A DNA stretch of 64,000 bases from positions 3,001,274-3,065,273 of the forward strand of contig NZ_OX267715.1 of assembly GCF_946151075.1 (NCBI RefSeq), read 5' to 3'. The translations under genes and the position numbers were made by a program. Positions 60,005 through 64,000 of the stretch are shown one piece after another. This DNA is from Neobacillus sp. Marseille-Q6967. GTDB taxonomy: Bacteria; Bacillota; Bacilli; Bacillales; Cytobacillaceae. The notes under the pieces were generated by a model. The model was not told the origin of the DNA. It worked only from the letters and a program-made list of their open reading frames with translations, and made no database searches. Position 1 is the first letter of the stretch. Every line of letters begins with the position of its first letter.

Positions 60005-60018
60005 ATAATGAAATGATT

Positions 60019-60092
60019 TGGCAGGGGTAGTAGGAATCGAACCCACACCAAAGGTTTTGGAGACCTTCGTTCTACCTTTAAACTATACCCCT
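60019..60092 (-). tRNA. tRNA-Trp(CCA)
   Basis: Anticodon CCA in loop CTCCAAA; 3' CCA encoded. Confidence 0.95.
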
Positions 60093-60096
60093 AAAA

Positions 60097-60181
60097 TGGT
60101 GGAGGGGGACGGATTCGAACCGCCGAACCCTGAGGGAGCGGATTTACAGTCCGCCGCGTTTAGCCACTTCGCTACCCCTCC
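60097..60181 (-). tRNA. tRNA-Tyr(GTA)
   Basis: Long variable arm, anticodon GTA (a queuosine site), CCA encoded. Confidence 0.95.
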
Positions 60182-60205
60182 ACATTATATTAAAAACGAA
60201 CGAAC

Positions 60206-60281
<76 letters not shown>

Positions 60282-60291
60282 AAAATAAAGG

Positions 60292-60364
60292 TGGCTCAGG
60301 ACGGAATCGAACCGCCGACACAAGGATTTTCAGTCCTTTGCTCTACCGACTGAGCTACTGAGCC
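60292..60364 (-). tRNA. tRNA-Phe(GAA)
   Basis: Anticodon GAA; the genomic 3' end reads A-CCT, so CCA must be completed enzymatically. Confidence 0.95.
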
Positions 60365-60384
60365 ACATTAAGACAAGATTAAAA

Positions 60385-60460
60385 TGGCGGTCCCGACCGG
60401 GATCGAACCGGCGATCTCCTGCGTGACAGGCAGGCATGTTAACCGCTACACCACGGGACC
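60385..60460 (-). tRNA. tRNA-Asp(GTC)
   Basis: Anticodon GTC, CCA encoded. Confidence 0.95.
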
Positions 60461-60463
60461 AGA

Positions 60464-60537
<74 letters not shown>

Positions 60538-60552
60538 ACAATAATATTTATA

Positions 60553-60628
60553 TGGTGGAGGATGACGGGCTCGAACCGCCGACCCTCTGCTTGTAAGGCA
60601 GATGCTCTCCCAGCTGAGCTAATCCTCC
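60553..60628 (-). tRNA. tRNA-Val(TAC)
   Basis: Anticodon TAC, CCA encoded. Confidence 0.95.
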
Positions 60629-60640
60629 ACATATTAGAAA

Positions 60641-60715
60641 TGGTGACCCCTACGGGATTCGAACCCGTGTTACCGCCGTGAAAGGGCGGTGTCTTAACCG
60701 CTTGACCAAGGGGCC
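60641..60715 (-). tRNA. tRNA-Glu(TTC)
   Basis: Anticodon TTC, CCA encoded. Confidence 0.95.
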
Positions 60716-60739
60716 ATTAATAAAAGTTTGATATTATAA

Positions 60740-60831
60740 TGGCGGAGAGCAAGGGATTTGAACCCTTGAGACAGGGTTACCCGCCTACACGATTTCCAAT
60801 CGTGCTCCTTCGGCCACTCGGACAGCTCTCC
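60740..60831 (-). tRNA. tRNA-Ser(GGA)
   Basis: Long variable arm, anticodon GGA, CCA encoded. Confidence 0.95.
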
Positions 60832-60841
60832 AATTAAAGAA

Positions 60842-60916
60842 TGGCTCCGCAGGTAGGACTCGAACCTACGACCGATCGGTTAACAGCCGATAGCTCTACC
60901 ACTGAGCTACTGCGGA
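60842..60916 (-). tRNA. tRNA-Asn(GTT)
   Basis: Anticodon GTT, CCA encoded; first tRNA after the 5S gene, as in the B. subtilis trnD order. Confidence 0.95.
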
Positions 60917-60942
60917 ATAATAATATTTAGGGATAATTCCCG

Positions 60943-61059
<117 letters not shown>

Positions 61060-61191
61060 CCATTTATTGGACACTATTTTATTATAATGTCTTTTTTATA
61101 TTTTTCAAGAGGAAATTTAAAAAAATTTCATTCTCTCAAAACTAGATAATTCAGAAGAAGTTTAAGTAAAAACGAGTTCGCTTTAAGACTA

Positions 61192-64000
<2,809 letters not shown>

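Overview
The window reads as chromosomal DNA of an endospore-forming Bacillaceae bacterium (Bacillus/Neobacillus-like). The evidence is a low G+C Firmicute style, strong Shine-Dalgarno sites, many TTG/GTG starts, sporulation genes (an alpha/beta-type SASP, spoVR, prkA, yhbH, YheC/D proteins, a KinB-like kinase) and gene neighbourhoods matching those I remember from B. subtilis (hemZ-yhaX-yheA, yxkF-msmX, yhcT-yhcU, ykaA-pit, prkA-yhbH-trmL-yhbB-queG next to a trnD-type tRNA cluster). It is mostly core chromosome; no prophage, transposase or CRISPR array was seen.

Layout. 1-8.4 kb: 3'-truncated hemZ, a HAD protein, yheA, then four tandem YheC/YheD ATP-grasp genes behind a sigma-K-like promoter, and two small proteins. 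8.4-13 kb: yxkF-msmX (sugar-importer ATPase), a zinc-ribbon protein, a sigma-G-type SASP gene with an unusually long and structured leader, and fumC. 13-21.5 kb (minus strand): bmrC/bmrD ABC exporter with a leader-peptide attenuator, the sigY ECF operon, a class A PBP, an XRE regulator and a FeoA-like micro-ORF. 21.6-31.3 kb: a NERD protein, an eleven-copy 52-bp tandem repeat, thiT with a TPP riboswitch, a soluble histidine kinase, a CNNM/CorC protein with a possible RNA switch, and several small or DUF proteins. 31.3-41.8 kb: spoVR, M14 peptidase, SDR, pgcA, yhcU/yhcT, ykaA-pit and a YitT protein. 41.8-51 kb: proline and deoxynucleoside genes (proC-type reductase, cdd, deoC, deoR with matched operators), an MMPL exporter, a DUF1646 permease, azoR and a KinB-like kinase. 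51-58.8 kb: yhbH-prkA, nfrA, trmL, yhbB, queG and a B3/B4-domain protein. 58.9-64 kb: the end of an rRNA operon on the minus strand (23S, 5S, 16 tRNAs) plus a separately promoted tRNA-Gly.

The most interesting material is non-coding: (i) the roughly 220-nt leader of the SASP gene, with two tandem units that share the same 5' strand and end in T-arm-like hairpins, the second folding as a 60-nt cloverleaf with a perfect B-box match; (ii) a dispersed repeat family caught at 130, 43, 22 and 20 bp; (iii) the 52-bp hairpin array; (iv) the bmr attenuator; (v) an RBS-sequestering hairpin before the CNNM gene; (vi) two DeoR operators in the same register. All RNA folds were paired by eye and no database was searched; family names come from recalled motifs, lengths and gene order.
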